Below the pieces are notes generated by a model that saw only the letters and a list, made by a program, of their open reading frames with translations, did not search any database and had not been told where the DNA came from. Positions 1 through 14,281 of a stretch of DNA of 64,000 bases are shown here, one piece after another. The DNA is from Carallia brachiata (Eukaryota; Streptophyta; Magnoliopsida; Malpighiales; Rhizophoraceae): contig JADCRB010000013.1 in the NCBI GenBank assembly GCA_021464245.1, positions 5,272,959 to 5,336,958 on the forward strand, written 5' to 3'. Each line of letters begins with the position of its first letter. The first letter of the stretch is position 1. A program made the position numbers and the translations under genes.

Positions 1-3000
1 GACCAAACCACCATGCTAGGTCCCAGCAGCATGTGGCTAATTTAAACTTCAAAAGTAAGGGAGCCAAACAGATGAGGGAGTATCAACCAAACCATGATAT
101 CATGGAACTTCATATTAGGGAAAAAGCTTGGATCATAAGAATATAGTCCGGATTTTATAAGCCATGCAGGGTTTTCTTGGATTTTCTCAACATTGGATTT
201 AATGGTAGATCAATAATCTATATTCAAACAATAGGTCTGTAAGTATCCCAATCGTATCTGGAGTATAGGCCTAATTGGATTTAGTTGAGTTGAGCTTAGC
301 TCAAATATTTAAGCCATAACTATAGGTACATGTAATCTTGTAGGAGTAGATTATCCCACCTTCCAGTGAATATATTTTCCCTCAAGCCAAGTATTGTTGG
401 AGGCCTTCTTCCTTGCTGTCGAAGAAATTCTTGTAAAAGGTTTCGCATTTTGAAAGCTTCTTCCAAACAATTATCCTGTAAAACCAAACATAACCAATAA
501 TCTAATGTATACATACATGTCAAAAAACATATTTAAACATTCACACACATGCACTTTTACTAGAGGAAGACCATACTTGGTTCATATCAATAGTTTGAAG
601 TGCTTCACCACGTGTGAAAATTATGGCATGATTTTGATTCTCAGGTTTCCCTTCTCCAATATTTGGCGGGCCAGGAAGCTTTATGCGATATATTTCCTAC
701 AAAGAAGAGAAGATATTCAATGACAATTGCTATTGCTTATGTACTGTTTATGCACACGATTTGAGTTCTTATTCTTTCCATGAGAGAAGGAAGCTGGGCT
801 GTTTCAGTGCTTATATGTGAGAAACATTCTATCTTATAATGCTGTCGTATTAGGTACAGGTACTAGTAGGTACGAGGATCATTTTTGCAAGACATCATAT
901 ATACTTTCTAATTTTCAATAAATGATATAGTACCTGATCAAAACCATTGACACCTTTGACCAATATGGAAGAATAAACCTTGTGAGGTCTGTTATTTACA
1001 ATCTCTTCTTTCTCCTCAACATAAGCAACACGGAGAGATGCATACCTTCAGGAGACAGTTGAGTTACTACAAGTATAATAACTAGTTTGAGTACCGGAAC
1101 GGTTTTTCTTTCTCCTTTATGTAAATAATTACCTTGTCATCAAGTCAAGCATGTCCTTTGCATGGGGATCTCCAGCCGACTTCTGTGATCCAAAAGCTTG
1201 CCAAGAGATGACAAAAGTAAATTTCATGTCTGCTAGTGCATCTAACTGAGCAAATGATGAATGATTATTTTTTTCAGCAGCATCATAGCCCTCAAGAATA
1301 TCTGAATGAAGAAAATCAGCCAGAGCATCAAGATATAAAGTAACAAATAGGTTGCTGAGAACAAGAAGAAAAAAAAAAAAAACAGTAAATGTAGCAAACC
1401 TTCATCTTCAGCCATATCCAGAAATGATTGAATTCGCAAAGCCTCTCTATAATACATCATTCCCCTTACTATCAGCACCAAAAAAAAAACTTGGAGGTTA
1501 TATGAAGTATGATGATGTTATCATCTAGATTGGAGCGAAGTCCAACTACATAAGAATTAAATTACTTCAAGCCACCTGTTCTGCTCAATGTTTGGCCTCG
1601 AAAAGAAGCCCAATCTCTCAACTGTTCGTTCTTGCTTTCATCGTCTAATCCATCTAAATGATCACATCCCATCCGCTCCAAAAAGTTTTTCCACTCATCT
1701 AGGAGAAACAAGGGAGAATTCACATAATGCATTTGCCATCATAGAGAGGAAAAATACATAGAATTTCTGCTTGCTCACCAGGATATATTTTCTGCATATA
1801 AAACAATATAGACACCTCATCTTTGGTTGAATGGAGTTCATTCATTGAATACTTGATATCTTCCATGTAGTGTGGAGTTAGAACACTGTACAACAGATCA
1901 AGCACATGTTTATGGGCTGCGGTCACTTTCCTTTCAGAAATGAAAGAAAATTTTTACAGCACGCTGAAATTAAACGGCCAAGTTTGATGTGGGTCAATAA
2001 TCTCTGCAACTTTAGCAGGAAGAGATACCTTCGTAATTTCAAATTCTGCTGGAAAGAGGCATTAACCAGAATCATATTTTAGGAGCTGCAAGTGTCCAAT
2101 TTTAGTTTTTAATTAGTTGTCCCTATCAGGCTTTCTCACTTAAATAGTTTTTGTTTTTCCTAATCAGTTGGCATATTCTACAAGAATAGTTGTGTCGTGA
2201 GTTTTTATTCGTGAAGGATTCCTATTATTTTGAGAGGAAGCTAACGAATGAGCCTTTGCCTATTAGCAAATTCAACTTTGAGAGGGTGATACTTTCTTGC
2301 CCTTGGAGTTGTCTCCTAAACCCTACATCAGTAATTTTAGTAATCCTATTGGAGTGAAGTTGGTAGTTCTTCTACACGAGTGGTGTGATGCTCCCTTTCC
2401 TCTAAACTCTAAATATTGATTTCTAAAACTCTGATGAACTTGAGACTGAGTTCAATTAACATTAAAGCTTCCCTCCTAGTTCTCTCATATCAACTTGTAC
2501 ATTGTTGGAGTATATATATGATCCATATCTTGGGCCTCACCTAATAGCATAAGTTTTTAGGTGGAATGGTTTCTTACAGAGCCTTCATGACTAGTTGATC
2601 ATGAGTTCGAATCCTGCTACCCTCATAATTAATTGTGAACTTATAGAGCCCAAGAGCGCTCCATTTATTCACGCTTTTAACCCAAGTGAGTTGGGCATTC
2701 TCTAAGGGGCGTGTAGGATCCATATCCTGGGCCTTCTAATAGTTTAACCTCTGAGGTGTAGTGGTTTCTTGACATCCATCAAGTAGCCCATTCTTGTCAA
2801 CCAAGAATTCCCAGGTGGTAAAGAATAGACACTTAGATAGAACCATACAACATAATAAGAATAGTTCTAAATAGGAATAAATACATGCCAAAGCCTAATG
2901 AAGCTGATATCAGATTGTTATATAATAGTCTTTGCTAATAACTATTTATGCAGAAGATGAGGATTCAACCTGAAAGACAGCATATTGCGCACTTTTGGTG

Positions 3001-6000
3001 CAGCAGGCATATCTGTAAAAAGTGAAGTAGCAAAGAATGAAATACGTCTCCGTGCCTCCAAGTTTGAAGGTATGTCCATTGCTTTATCTTTGACAGTAAG
3101 CAAGAAAAGAAAACGCTTAATCTGCCATCCAACATTGAAGCAGTTCAGTTCTATTGAATATTTGGAGTATGTGCTTACATATGTCCCTTCAACAATGGAT
3201 AAAGGCCTTAATATTGCACAGCAGATTGCTAATCAATGTGCAGAGATATAAACTATGCCATTTGCTTATCAAGGCATTTAGAACATGCCATTACAACACA
3301 AGATTATTACCTGTTCTTTTAGATGGGACTATCTGGCAATGGAAAATGGATAGCATTGCTTCCAGAAGCTGATTCAAATAACTGTGGTTGAATGCTCCTG
3401 AAAAAATAAGGAGATTCCTCTTCTATCTGTTGAGAGGAGGAGAGAGAATCCAACGCCCTACATCAAGGCAATTTTTGAATAAATAATTGCATTTCAAACG
3501 TAAACATTAAACAAGTAAAAAAGTAATCACATTTCTTGAACTGAACTTGAAACTATGAATAGAGTCTGGTAAAACCGAACCTAGAACCATTTGTCATCAT
3601 ATCGTTGGTTATGAGCTCAAACATGTCCTGGAGAACTTTCACGACATTATCATGATGACTTTCATTTCCCTCAACCTTAAAAATGAAGGGTCATATCAAT
3701 CACGACTAGGCGTTTATATATTCATAAAATAACTTCTTACTGAATATACATGAGGATTTTGACTTTAGAGATTATAGTTACCAGAAGTTCAACTAACTCA
3801 ATACATTTAGCTTGTAGAACTGGGAGCTCACTCATCTTGAGATCCTGAAGAAGACGTGATCTTTGAATGCTTTCTTCAATTTCATCTAGTAAGCATGATA
3901 TCACCCTAAAGACAATGCAGCCAACATCATGGGTGCCATAAGAATATTTGTCAAATAACACCATGGAACCTAAACTGAGACAGAAAGAACAATAGCATAC
4001 ACCAATTCTAAAACTAAATGGAACTCAACACAAATTTTAAAGCTGTGATATTCTACCGTTTCTCCTGACTGCCCACAATGAGAATTTCAAGGATATACTT
4101 GAGTGAGTCATAGCACTCCTTCACAGCATAATACATGTAATTGTCTTTCTTAATCTTTCTGGAGAGACTGGCGTCCTTTCCAATAAAATCTCTTGCAATG
4201 CTCAGTGCTGTTGAAAACTAGTAAGCATAGGGAAGTTTGTTTATATCTGGACAAAATTAACAGGACAAAACTAGAATATTTCAGGCGGAAATGAAACCTT
4301 ATTCGCCAAGAGGAAAACAGGCCAACGAACAGTGCCAGAAAATAACTCTGAGGACATCGGTATCATCATCAAATCCAATTCCCTATCAATGAAAATAAAT
4401 CCACATAAGATATTCTCAAAGATAACCATGACAAAAAACCAGCAAGACTGAGTATACCAGTTGCTTATCAAGTCTTCTTGTCGAAATGTAGTGATAATTT
4501 GGTTCCATACCAGAGCAAACTTGGCAATGCCATTGGCCGATACGGAATCCTGAAAATGTATATTTTTAGCACTTGTGTTTAGGAAAGTATAATATTGCAA
4601 TGCTATGGACCTCGTACCTTGTTAAATCTCGTACTAAGGAAATTTCTTTTTGTCCCTTGGTCATTTTTCACTAAGGGTGGGATGAGGCAAACATTGAATG
4701 CACAAGGCAAAGTGTGAAATCTACTTCTCAGCATTCCCAGTGTTCGAATCTACAACAGGAGAGTAGTAAGCTCACAACCAAATTTACCTTCGCTAAAAAA
4801 TTTACAGCTTACCTCACCAAGGTGATTCAGAATTCCGTAAACTCCACCGAAGACTGTACAAAAACAGAATACCAGATCTGTGTGTCCATAAAGTAGACCT
4901 GAGATGCAAAAATCATAAACAAATGTGAGACATGGTACACAGTGCCAATCAGATGTTTAATGAATCCACTAATTTTCAAACACAGAAAGAAGGACGTAAC
5001 ATTTATCTTCACTGTGGCATTAATTTGTATATGTTTTATTAACTTGACTCGTGGGATATCCTATTTTCCTAGTGCATTGAATTACAGCATAAACAAAAAG
5101 AAAGTAGCATGATCTGTTGCAAAATACTTAAGCATGGTAAGAGCATCTATCTTATCCATGCATCTCTTCAGAAACTCACAACTATAATTGGAGCCCATAT
5201 AGCCACAATCGCACCAGCATTACTTTTAACTGAAATGGAAAAAACAATTTTTTTGGTTAGGAACATTAGCATGAAATGGATGGATAACGAAGCTGTTGTA
5301 CAAAGAGAAAAGGGAAACCTTTGGGAAAAGCTCATGCCAATCATAAATTTGCACACCAATTTTCAGTATTTCCTTTGTTGGTCCAATGAGTGGTTTTATC
5401 TGCAATTTTTATTCAAAATCGATGAGCTGACTTTTCACTGATATTTGTTTGCTCATGCCAAAGTTGAGTCCCCATAGGCAAAGATTTTAACTCAAAGACT
5501 TTGTGGGACATCACTTTAATACATTAATTCTACATGTATTATGAACAAAAAATAATCAGTGTGTTAACATTTGTAAGCAAACAGGCATAATTCTGCTTGT
5601 GACAACGTTTCCTATAATCTTTCTTTTTTTTTTGCCCCTTTTATTCGAATCTAAAGCAATCAGTACCCAGAATCTGAAAGAAACTACTTTTCTTTTTTGT
5701 TTTCAAAAAACCAAGGTATTGCTGTTTTCTACCCACAGCTGGTAAAAAGTATAATGATGCAAGAAATCGCAAACTTGAAGAGGTGCATAGACAGAGAATG
5801 CTGCTGTAGAAGAGCATGCTGGGATACTCAACAGTGGATGTTTTATATAGGCATAAGAAGAATGTGACGAAATATAAAGGAAAAGAAAATGTGACTAATA
5901 TAAAAGTTTTGTTTCCCTCTGCAATTTGTACAAAAATCAAGACCACAATACTTTCACAGAAGTGTCCCAACAGCAAATCCGGGCTAGAATCCAAGTTGCA

Positions 6001-9000
6001 GGAAGAAAATTAAAATCTATTAACTCTCTTGGGCGTTCAGTTACGCATCTCTCCATATTGAAATTCTTGATGCATGGAATACTATACTGTCAATCACTAT
6101 TACAGCTACCACTTACATTATTCAACAGCACAGCCACACTGTTCCAAGAGAAGATATGACCATTATAAACAATTTTCTAATTACTTAGATTAGGAGGCAT
6201 TAACCAACTTTACTTCCCGCAAGAAAAAAGCACAAGGCTGTAAGCTGTCTACCTCTTTCTCAAAAGCTGTGTTTATGTCTTAATTATGCAGCTCTAATGG
6301 CACTTATTTTGTGATGTGACATTATTTATGATGTCTAAAACATGCAGCAAATGTTAATGCTACATATGCAATAGAGTTCTCCAGCTTAAATTCTCACCTC
6401 GAAACTGTAGCTGAACAAAAATTTGCTGAGTAGCACCAGTATCCAAAATAAAGTGTATCTGCTCAGTAAGCAAGTGATCAAAAAAAGGAAAAAATTAATA
6501 AAAATAATAAAAGAACAAAAGAACAATGAAAAGCTTCGTAATAGGGAAAATAAATTTACTTGAGTACTGAGAGTTGGGTTTCTTGCATCCCACGTCCAAC
6601 ATATAATTTCGGCTACATGATAGCAACAGTCGAGCAATTAGTAAATAAACATATTAACACAAAATAGGATAGAGGTTGATTCATGTGCTTATCTATGAAT
6701 GGCAAGAACTGGCTAAATGTGAATTGACTATTTGGCATATAGTAAGACAAGAAAGGGGTAACAGCTATAGCAGAAACCCCTCCAGTTCATAATGCAGAAA
6801 ACAAAAATCTTTGCAATAGACATGATCAACTATATCGTGGAAAACCTTGAAGGTAGGTTTCTAGTCAATAAGCAATTAGGGAAGCACCAATGTTCTCCAA
6901 TGGGCATACCATATTGACATGTCATGCAGCCACATCAACAATAAAGAATAAACTTCATTAATATTGGTACAAAGTTATGACAATAGTGATCTTATAAGAT
7001 GCCTTAACAGTATTACCTGTGTCCACCAAGATAAAACCTTGAATATCCGGGAGTTTGAAGTCTCAATATACTTTCCAACAACCGGAACAAAATATAAGAC
7101 TATCTCAACGGCACTAGTCATTAAGTAAATTGCAACTGCAATCATGTAGGAAGAAAAGCAAAATTGTCCAAGCCAGCTTGCATACTGAGTGGGGTAACAA
7201 GTGTAGTTCCTTCTAGTTTTAGCGTAATATACAGGAAGAATGATGGTCCATATTGCTGCAACAACCAACTGCAGCGCCTGTTTTCGTTTCTCCAAGACAT
7301 CCATTGTGAGTCTGGCCTTCCATGTGAAAGCAATGTCAAGAATTGCTGCAATCAAAAGAATCATTGGGTTTCTGTTGAACAACAGACTATGCATTTCGAC
7401 TCCCTGAAAGACTTTAAAGATTTGTTGGGTAGGTGAACATATGACAGGCAATAATATCTAGAACTCCTTAAAAAATTTTAAAGATTCTTTGGGTAGAGAA
7501 TCTTTGGAAAGAAAATAAGATAGTTCTTGCAAGAATGAAGTCATAATAATCAACACCAGTGAAATCGTTAGCACAAGGTCACAAAAGATAAGTGCACAAA
7601 TCTGATGATGTTTCTGACTAGCATCCCCATTCATGTCCAACCAAGAGAATGACAAACTCAGCCTTTATGAGAAGTAATAAACTTTCCATCTATACCTGTT
7701 TTCTTTTGGACTAAGGCAAATAAATACCATGCCAAACTGATAATAATGCCACCTCTTTGTTGTATGCTAAACATCAGACTTTTTTCTAGAAACATTTCAT
7801 TGCTCATAAGTGATGCCTAAGCTCATTGGTCCCTTTCCCTTCCATTTTTGAAAAAGATTGAGAACACTTCTGATTCACTATTCTCTAATTTTGAACTTAA
7901 TATGGTCAACAATCCAGTGCACTCTGCAGAGACAGTCAGCTAACATAGCTCATATTTTTCTTTATGTGCAATTTATCTGGTGCAAATTAAGATGACCAGC
8001 CTTAACAATGGGTTTACAATTCTTCTACCAAAAAGGGTCATGAGATGATTAATGAAAGGCTGAACATAGTGATATCGCTGCATAAGATTGCCATTATACC
8101 ATGTTCATTACTGAAATGGATTAATTAGTGATGCTAAATTGTTTATACCTTGTATGAGCTTAAGAATTGCAGAAGTAATGAAGATGCTCATGAGATCCTC
8201 AAAAATCACTGTATCAATAATTTCAAGTGGAGATCCCAAATCATGGCAAGCCATAATTATCATTGCCTGAAAGCACCATAAAACTTGCTATGAAACACAG
8301 CAGATTCATTTTGAGGATGTATTAACTGGTGAAATAGTTACATGGAGTTTTACAAACCTGAAGGGATAGAATAAAAAAGCTCCACATTCGGTCAAAGCTC
8401 CTAAAAATCTGCCAAAACGAACGGATCTCTACAAAATTGGTCTTCCCTAGCCATTTTCGCTCGTGATGTCCTTCTACAGTAGCCTAACAAAAATGTAAAC
8501 TGAAGTGAGAGAGATATAGTAGCTGGGAATTTGTCAAGAAGTTGATTTGTGCTGGTGGCTTCCATCAGTCTTGTTTTCAAGAGTCAATCACCATGCCAAC
8601 CTAAATTCTTCAAGTTAAAATGTCGAGGCCAAAACCACAAATCAAGATAAAGTATTGGGATAGGCATAGAATCCATAGGCATACAATCCTACTTGCAGAA
8701 ATGAACAGTGTACACCAACCAGCCATATATAGCTGCAATAAGTATATGCTTCTTGGATATAAAGTCTTGTTCCTATCCCGCAGAATTGACAGTTAACATT
8801 TCTGTCAGCATATTAGTAACGACCGCTTGACCTATGTGCTCTAATGCCTAAAGTCTCCTCATCACAATAGAAATAGCAGACAATGCTCTCAAAGGAGCAA
8901 CAGATGAATGCAAAACTACAAGTTTTGGTCTGAGACTCACATTTCGAAGGAACTGCAAATGAATATACTAAAGTAAAAGATAGGAAAAGGAAAAAGAATT

Positions 9001-12000
9001 GTGACATGTGTCACATTTACCCCCTGCTCTTCATCTTTGTCTATTTCTATATGTTCTTCTGAATCTTCTTTTTTTGCTTCTCTCTTCCTCTTCTCTTCTA
9101 GGACTTTCTTAGCTTTGTGTTCATTTGATGACTGTAAACAGAAGAAATCATGTTCCAGATGCATAGGCCAACCTATTTGGAAACAATCAGGAGACCTGTA
9201 GAAAGATGGCATCATAGCTTCTTACCCAAAAATGTCTCATCTTCTTGAAGGTGAGTAAAAATATATCAAAATCAAATCCATACCAGAAATACTCATTCAG
9301 ATCATCATAGTTTCTCCATGTAGAATGCTCAGCTGTCCCATTTTTGCTTTTCTCAGCTTCCTTCAGTGTTTGACAAGAAAAATTAGATTTCTGAGGAAAT
9401 GTTTTGAAGATAAGGTATATTATGCAGGTACCTCGTGTATAACATGGTATATGGGGGTAACTACATTCCTAAGAAATGACTCATATTCTCCTCCATATGC
9501 TGGCATGACCTTCTCCCCGGTAACAAAGTTGACAGCACCAGTTAGCACACCATGCAATTCATATGCCATCTGCAAGAAAATAAAAATAAAAATCTTCCAA
9601 AAGTAAAACTCAAACAAAATTTTAATTTATAACAGTAGATATGATGCAGAATATAAACTTAACGGAAATGTGCACAGGGAATGTAATCAAAAGAAAAGAA
9701 ATAGCGGATAAAAACATGTTCATGAACATGCATTCTCTTTCTCCTATGTATGGATGTCACAATAATCGGCTGAGAAGAGAGGTCATATAATTAAGGCATG
9801 ATATATGACCAAAATAATAATAGTAGTCAACCACATGGAAGACTATATAAAGGAGGTAACCTAAAACCTTTTCCGGGGTAAGATTTACATTTTAAAGTAT
9901 TTGCCAGAGCAACTACCAATTTCAGAATGTCAATTTGTGATGTTACTAAAGTTACAAAAGAGTATTTTCTTGATAACAAAAACTAGAAATCAGAAAGATG
10001 TTTGTGTGAGTTAGTAGATAATTAGGTTACTTCTGCACCATTTTCTCTAATAGTATGCTCTGGCATTCTCTTAACATTGCTAAAGTTTGAATGTATATAC
10101 TCTGGTTTTGTGCAACTCAACCTAAAATGCTTAGATTCTAGGGTTTCCCTCCATAATTCTAATTCCTGATCTAATTTTTGGTACCAATCATTTTCATCAT
10201 GTAACATGCACACCAATTCACAGTCAATAGCAGAAAAATAGTTGATAGAAGCAGACTTTTCAGCTTACATGGTGAAATATATAGCACAGACACTCCGGCA
10301 TGAACCGCAAGTTTGCAGCTTCTCCCCAAATAAGAAGGTAAAGCCCTATATAAAGAATTTTATACTGTTGATCTTCCTGTCTAACATAAGGGAGCCTGAA
10401 AAGAGCCAAGAGGTAATATTATGAAGGTGATGTTGCAGTAAAAATGTAAAATGTTAAGAGAACTAAATGGGAAAGACAAATCAGTGTGAGACCATGAGCA
10501 AATTAGATCTTTTTGCTTACTGGATGTTGCTTTTTCTCCCCAAGAACTTGCACCAATCAGTATAATTTTTAAAGAACTTTTTTATCAGTTCATCCACTGC
10601 TCCATCCCTTAACTGATTTTGTAAAAAAGAATAATATTTCAGACTCAAAACAAGATGAAGTTAATCAAATGATTAAGAATCAAATAGCTAAAAAACCTTA
10701 GAGGCAGTCGTCTGCTTATTCCATTGCCTAATGTGGCTGTTGGCAAGAAGTAGAATTAGATGCTCCCTTTGGTTGGCTACATTTCCTTCCTGATGAATGA
10801 CGTGACAAATTCATGTCCTCAAATTTTTAGTGCCATATACTAAGAAAAAAATGCATGTCCCCAACTTTATCAATGGTGGAAAAGCATAGTACCCCCTTTG
10901 AAAATATGGAAACAGAACAAAAATGGGAATATGATGAGATAAATTGCCTGAAATCCAAAACAACAGTGAAGGAAGTCAAGCAAATCCACGAAGGGTCCAT
11001 GCCTCTGAAACTCCTGGGCATCAGGTAAGCCACGAGTGTTGCGAACGGCTGCAACTGCAGCTTTGACCTGTAGATTAAGTTGTTTTGTCAAGAAAATTTT
11101 GTCATTTTTTCAGATGGCACACAAACTATCAGATGATACATAAAATTCATAAAAGCACACAGCATAAAGCTTCAACAGAGGCAAAAAAAAACAAACAAAT
11201 AGAAAGGTTCTAGGACAGTATCTAGAAATACAACTATCAGAGTTTAATATTTGATGCATATCTTGGGTCTTATCCAACAACTTAAGCTTTTTGGTTGTTG
11301 ACAACAATCTCCATACTTTTGTATTTTAGTTATTCCATATTTTTTAAAATTTTCGTATTTACAACTAGTCTGTTCTGTAGAGAAACAATTTATTTTCAAA
11401 TTAGAATAAGATTGCCTTTGTTAAAGGCATGGTTAGATATTACTCCTCGATAAACGGCTTGTAGATATCAGATGGCGAGAAGTTTAAACCCAATGATCTT
11501 ATGATAAAGTATTTTTCTACTAATAGCTCCTAGAGCACAGCATTTCTGTTTTCTTATCTCCCAAACCTCTCTGTTTTATTACTTGCAGTTCTAGGGATTA
11601 AGTTGTCTAATGGCAATTTGATATCAAAGCTTACAGCTGCATTACAGAAGTTTAACAACTGAGTGAAAAATGAAAATTTTTACAGAATAACATAGACAAT
11701 AGAAACTTAAGAGTTGAGATATTAAGAGAGCAATCACTTCAATAAAAATATGGCATCAGACCTCTGGGAGTAGCATAATTGCTTGCTGAGTACCTCCTTG
11801 ATCTAGGGGGAGAATGTTATATGGTACATAGAACTCCGATTTTGCACCAATGTCATCCCTTTCAGCAAGGGCCTATCACAAAAGAAACAAAAACAGAGGT
11901 CAAAGAAAAAACACAGGCATTTGCAACAGTGTGTTGCCGAACCTTTTGTTTTTCTTTTTTTTGTGAAAAAAAATGTGAGAGAGGGGAAGGGGGTTAAGTA

Positions 12001-14281
12001 TTCAAAGATTATGAAGTTAGAATATCATAATAGAGGACCTGAGGACCAGCTGCATCTGTCATTGTCTTCAGTACTTCAAACAGCACCGAAGCAATTCTAC
12101 CTGCGTTTATCAGCTTGTCTCTGAGACCAATTATATGAAATTTCAAAAAATAAGATTAGAATGGCAGCCACTTATGTCTATAGCTGCTTAGCAAAACAAG
12201 AGCATCAGCAAGTATCCACAAGAAAACAACATATTCACCTATTCTCTAGATTGAAGCCTCCACGACTTTTAGTAATATAATCCCTATAAGCATGATACAC
12301 ACGTCTGATTTCACGTGTATCTCCTTTTTCTTTCCTTCTCCTCAAGGTAGTTTCGTCGTCCTAGAAATTCCCGGAGCAACAAAAAGAAGATGAGAATAAG
12401 TTAGAATATATTGCCATTTCAAAGATGGTAAAACAAAACCGAAAACTGGTCAGCGCATAAGCAGGGACTTAGATGAAACATTTATGCCAAGGAAATTATA
12501 GTGTTTAAAAGAGTAAAACTATCACATCAACCCAAGAATAAAATCCTAGCCTAGTAATCGTGACAACAAATGGCACTGCTGTTCGCTTATCCAGTTTAAC
12601 TGGCCTCACAATTCAGGAAGCAGAACAACATAGCATAGCAATGTGCTATGTTCTTCCCTGTCGGATGAATGTCGAGTAGTTGATTGCAAGCATATTTAAC
12701 AAATAAATCTTCAATATGTGTATTATGAAGGATCCAACAGTCAAACAAAATAACCAACAATGACAATGTTGAGGTAGATGCATATGAAGTTGTTTCCCAA
12801 TTATGGTCATGCATAATGAGCTGTCACTATATCAAAGTATATGTAATCCACATATAGTTACTAAATAGAAATATGCTGCTTAGTAATCAGGATCCTGGGA
12901 CACTGTCAGGTTGGAAACTCAGGGAAGTAGAGGAAAGCATTCCAAACCAAAAAAAAAATTACACATAGATGAATAAGCAGTGAGCCCAGGGCCACAGTGA
13001 TGGAAACAAAACACTGGTCTTAGACAATGGAAACCTTTGATGACAGCGCTATATATACCAACACCACAGTAGAGGAGCTAATGGATTACAGCAATGAGCA
13101 TAAAGGCAAGAAGAAAAGAATCCTGATGAGATTATATGAGAGATTCCATACATGTTCGAGTCGCTGCAGAAGAGCAGTTTTGAACTGCCGAACCTGTCGT
13201 CCATTTGAGTTGCGGTCCTTGTTGTGTGCTATTTCAAAAGCATGAAAGCGACCTGGTCCAAAAGCCACAGAACTTATTCAAAACAGACTGATAATTTTGC
13301 ATGAAAACATGAATGAATCCATAACACGACTTCCCTTATTCTCAACAATATGAAGAAGGCACAAAACCCGGTTGCCGACATAAGAGTCAGAAACTGGACA
13401 AGTCATACATATTGTCTATATTTCTGAGAGTTGAAACTCTCATTGAAATAAAGCTTGTATCCATTGACTTGGTTTAGTAGGTGCAACTTTTCATTAGTTA
13501 TTCTAGGTACCAAATACCAAGCAACAAAATAAAGTAAAAGAACAAAAAAAAAAAATGACACAAATAGAAGTCTCATAAATTTTGTCCAATACACATTTTC
13601 AATACCATTAAGCAAGTTAATGACACAAATACAAAACATTCTTAATATCTCCTTCTTTAATCAATCTAATTGCCCAAGACGTGTTGGTTATTGTTTTCAG
13701 TCAATTTAAAATCTAGCTATCCAAGAAGTTTGACATTCTGATCCTTTCTGGAAAAAGGCCAGTTCAGGTCGGATTTCCAGTTGCAGGTTCATCAGGTTAT
13801 TTGGGTTTCGGATACTTCAGATTACAGGTTTCATTAGGTTTTGGGTTTATTGAATCTCAAGTCTTAAGGTTATTTCAGGTGTGGATATAGTTAGTTTTGT
13901 GTGAATTAAGTAAATGTATTGCAACCAAACTCAACAAAAGGATGGAAAAAAAAAAAAAACTTAAAAAGACACAATTAAGCAAAGAACAATATTAAGGAAG
14001 CAAAAAAAAAAAAGAAGAAGCGTACAAAGATAAGCAACACGAGGCTCGTCTTTTTGGATCAAATTGGCAACACGAAGAAACCTCTGGATGTCCCCTGCCA
14101 AAGTGGGAGGCAACCTCTCACTGTCAAAAGGCTGATCATCATCAACATGGTCACCACCACCACCACCAATACCACCAGCACCGCCACCGAAACTGACAGA
14201 CTTAATAATGGCATGACGCCTGGTTTGTTCCGTGGCATGTTCGATATCAATGGGGTCTGCAAGAACAATCTCCGACGACAT
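1..14281 (-). CDS. CALS8: Callose synthase 8-like (glucan synthase-like), 3'-partial, with three frame breaks
   Basis: Plasma-membrane 1,3-beta-glucan (callose) synthase. The N terminus starts [12 protein letters not shown], followed by [20 protein letters not shown], which resembles Arabidopsis CALS8 more than other CALS members. Coding exons (high to low): 14281-14026, 13252-13152, 12360-12239, 12120-12039, 11872-11762, 11067-10948, 10789-10697, 10612-10521, 10395-10269, 9569-9432, 9360-9284, 9195-9021, 8483-8358, 8266-8149, 7345-7017, 6612-6560, 6458-6398, 5399-5319, 5229-5180, 4898-4813, 4749-4618, 4549-4458, 4382-4298, 4217-4057, 3905-3782, 3675-3581, 3457-3311, 3121-2970, 1885-1779, 1698-1576, 1468-1400, 1301-1133, 1045-934, 696-577, 475-360. 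A Vta1-like N-terminal region comes first, then the FKS1-like part (exons 9-11), membrane segments (exons 13-19), and the glucan synthase domain from exon 28 (residue about 1080), with motifs [28 protein letters not shown] and [17 protein letters not shown]. About 570 C-terminal residues lie beyond the left edge. Each of exons 18/19, 20 and 27 lacks one base, so the frame is broken (see findings). Intron 6 has a GC donor. Confidence 0.9.
2518..2785. mobile_element. TRIM-like retrotransposon remnant in CALS8 intron 28
   Basis: Two similar segments begin with gatccatatc(t/c)tgggcc at about 2520 and 2720 and end in a ggtttctt-type motif near 2575 and 2775. They flank a short non-coding middle. 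Just after the first is a decayed ...cagagcc, which recalls the initiator-Met-tRNA primer-binding site (usually TGGTATCAGAGCC) of plant LTR and TRIM elements. No coding capacity is seen. Inference: a decayed miniature LTR element, about 0.27 kb, in a 1.08-kb intron (1886-2969). Confidence 0.5.
10022..10240 (-). mobile_element. LINE reverse-transcriptase fragment in CALS8 intron 9
   Basis: The minus strand reads [20 protein letters not shown] followed by [13 protein letters not shown]. This matches the segment just after the RT active site in plant non-LTR retrotransposons, where the usual form is [16 protein letters not shown] with a KTEYM-like tail. Only about 65 residues remain open, with no RT core beside them. 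It lies in the 699-bp intron 9570-10268 in the same orientation as the host gene. The same LINE section occurs in the relic near 55000. Confidence 0.6.

Noticed and set aside
13740..13880. Run of aggtt/gggttt-like words resembling a telomere-type repeat
   Set aside because: Irregular and lacks the TTTAGGG unit; probably decayed simple sequence in CALS8 intron 1.
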